Shown here: piece by piece, positions 4,705 to 5,938 of the stretch
Numbering within the stretch: the stretch's first letter is position 1
Layout of the letters: every line of letters begins with the position of its first letter
Assembly (NCBI GenBank): GCA_003161815.1
Contig: PMNN01000272.1
Span: forward strand, 2,414-8,351
Direction of reading: 5' to 3'
DNA: 5,938 bases
Source: Methanobacterium sp.
GTDB lineage: Archaea; Methanobacteriota; Methanobacteria; Methanobacteriales; Methanobacteriaceae
The notes under the pieces: model-generated
What the model was told of the DNA's origin: nothing
The model's input: the letters and a program-made list of their open reading frames with translations, nothing else
The model's database searches: none
Program-made: the position numbers and the translations under genes

Positions 4705-5938
4705 ATGAATAAGAACATGCAAAAAGGAATTGCATTACTTGCAATGACTTTCGCTTTTGCAATAATACTCTCAGGAACAGTAGCAGCAACTAATCCTGTT
4801 AATGCCACTAATATTACTAATGCTACAAATAATATTAATACTATAACAGCAGATCCAGCCTCAGTGAGTTTATTTGATACTCCTAGTACTAGTATGCCTA
4901 ACGTGAATCAGCAATTCTATTACGATATCGGATTGGGTAATTATGTTGGTCCGGATCCTGCGACTGGTGTAACAGTATATGCTCCGATACCTGCAGGTAT
5001 GACCTACAACAGTTACACTGCATCTCAGGGTACTTATAATAGTACTACCGGTATTTGGAATGTGGGAACCATCCTCAAAGGGAGTATAGCAGAGTTAGCT
5101 CTTTATGTTACCCCTACAGCATCTTTAGCCGGTACACACGTGAATGGTAACGCATTTGAATATCAAACCACACCTAACCCTAATGGTCCACAAACACAGA
5201 GTAACCAAGTATACATTCCTAAAGCCTATTTGAATATATATAAATTCACGAATAATACCACGCCTAACGTGGGTCAACAATACTATTATGGATTAGCCGT
5301 CACCAACCAGGGACCGGATAATGCAACTGGAGTTCAAGTATCCGATCTTATACCAACTGGTTTAACCTTTAACAGTTATACTGCATCTCAAGGGACCTAC
5401 AATAGTACTACTGGAATATGGAATATTGGAAATATATTGAACGGTGCAGGTGCTTCGATACAATTATTTGTTACGCCTACAGCAAGCGTTGCTGGCAACA
5501 ATGTAACTAATACTGCTAATATCACCAATGAGGATCAATATGATCCAACACTACCAGATAATACTGCTAATGTTACGGTTCATGTACCACTCGCAGATGT
5601 CTCGGTAAATAAATTAACTAGTAATTCTAAGCCTAATGTGGGTCAGCAATTCACTTACACAGTAACCGCCACAAATAACGGTCCAGACACTGCAACCGGT
5701 GTTCAGGTAACCGATCTTATACCAACTGGTTTAACCTTTAACAGTTACACCGCCAACCTTGGTACTTACAATAGTACAACGGGTATCTGGAATATTGGAA
5801 CACTCCTAAACGGTACCAACGTAGTGTTACATCTCTTTGTAACCCCAACAGCATCTGTTTCAGGTCATACAATAATTAACACCGCAACTAAAACCGCTCA
5901 ATATGAATATGATCCAACCATGCCAGATACAGCTAATG
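4705..5938 (+). CDS. Secreted DUF11-repeat surface protein (adhesin-like), 3' partial
   Basis: Open for 411 codons without a stop and cut by the window end. Residues 1-28 are a Sec signal peptide: MNKNMQKG, a hydrophobic core ALLAMTFAFAIIL, then SGTVAA with likely cleavage after A27 or A28. A Thr/Asn linker follows (29-52). Then come three DUF11-type beta-sandwich repeats: 53-172, 173-295 and 296 onward. Each holds P-N-V-x-Q-Q, G-P-D-x-A-T-G-V, and a conserved GTYNSTTGIWN, then VTPTAS. DUF11 domains are immunoglobulin-like units of large archaeal and bacterial cell-surface proteins. Many N-x-S/T sequons (for example NAT, NIT and the YNST in each repeat) suggest heavy N-glycosylation outside the cell. 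Likely role: cell envelope or adhesion; the anchor, if any, lies beyond the window. Repeats 2 and 3 are far more alike than repeat 1. The gene is less AT-rich than its upstream flank. Confidence 0.9.
   Translation, partial: MNKNMQKGIALLAMTFAFAIILSGTVAATNPVNATNITNATNNINTITADPASVSLFDTPSTSMPNVNQQFYYDIGLGNYVGPDPATGVTVYAPIPAGMTYNSYTASQGTYNSTTGIWNVGTILKGSIAELALYVTPTASLAGTHVNGNAFEYQTTPNPNGPQTQSNQVYIPKAYLNIYKFTNNTTPNVGQQYYYGLAVTNQGPDNATGVQVSDLIPTGLTFNSYTASQGTYNSTTGIWNIGNILNGAGASIQLFVTPTASVAGNNVTNTANITNEDQYDPTLPDNTANVTVHVPLADVSVNKLTSNSKPNVGQQFTYTVTATNNGPDTATGVQVTDLIPTGLTFNSYTANLGTYNSTTGIWNIGTLLNGTNVVLHLFVTPTASVSGHTIINTATKTAQYEYDPTMPDTAN
4861..5220 (+). repeat. DUF11 repeat 1 (diverged)
   Basis: Codons 53-172. 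It shares PNV-QQ, GPDPATGV, NSYTASQGTYNSTTGIWN and VTPTAS with the later units, but the strand after QQ reads FYYDIGLGNYV rather than the family T-x-T-N-x-G pattern, and the C-terminal part (NPNGPQTQSNQ) lacks the YDPT-PD segment of units 2 and 3. It is the oldest or most specialised copy. Confidence 0.75.
5221..5589 (+). repeat. DUF11 repeat 2 (369-base unit)
   Basis: Codons 173-295, 123 residues. It has the full pattern: NVGQQ, AVTNQGPDNATGVQVSDLIPTGLTF in pieces, GTYNSTTGIWNIG, then YDPTLPDNTANVTV before the next unit. It is separated from unit 3 by exactly one unit length of 369 bases. Confidence 0.85.
5590..5938 (+). repeat. DUF11 repeat 3 (cut by window end)
   Basis: Codons 296-411. 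It is in register with repeat 2 at a 369-base offset, including a 37-base stretch of exact DNA identity (5342-5378 against 5711-5747). It ends within YDPTMPDTAN, where unit 2 continues with NVTV, so another unit probably follows outside the window. Confidence 0.85.

Overview
The window reads as chromosomal DNA of a methanogenic archaeon of the order Methanobacteriales, most likely a mesophilic Methanobacterium-like species. Three things point there: a family B DNA polymerase large subunit that stops right after motif C (the split PolB1/PolB2 arrangement known from Methanothermobacter), Shine-Dalgarno sites close to GGAGGTGA, and a secreted DUF11-repeat surface protein of the kind methanobacteria carry. 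The DNA is AT-rich, with T-run terminators and AT-rich TATA-like boxes. No tRNA, rRNA, CRISPR array or transposase was found by eye.

Layout: (1) 2-1588 (+) is polB1, cut at its 5' end by the window edge; it has full exonuclease and polymerase motifs A, B and C but no thumb. (2) 1634-2128 (+) is a GNAT acetyltransferase. (3) 2129-2318 holds a 36-codon orphan reading frame and a T-rich terminator. (4) 2319-2573 (-) is an 84-residue three-helix membrane protein with an excellent ribosome binding site. (5) 2574-2951 holds promoter-like sequence, short direct repeats and a reading frame broken by one TGA. (6) 2952-3647 (+) is a QueG-like protein with two [4Fe-4S] cluster motifs. (7) 3754-3846 (-) is a 30-residue Cys-rich protein with its own Shine-Dalgarno site, TATA-like box and terminator. 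(8) 3860-4704 is an 845-base very AT-rich stretch; its minus strand keeps what looks like a decayed gene (3991-4527), and its right end is the leader of the next gene. (9) 4705-5938 (+) is a secreted DUF11-repeat surface protein running off the window.

The genes do not form one pathway. The first part is a housekeeping replication gene followed by accessory genes, and the second part is a patchwork of single-gene units separated by decayed coding sequence, as at a genome position that gains and loses genes. The most interesting items are the Cys-rich microprotein, the archaeal QueG-like protein that appears to lack the catalytic Asp motif of true epoxyqueuosine reductases, and the split polymerase.
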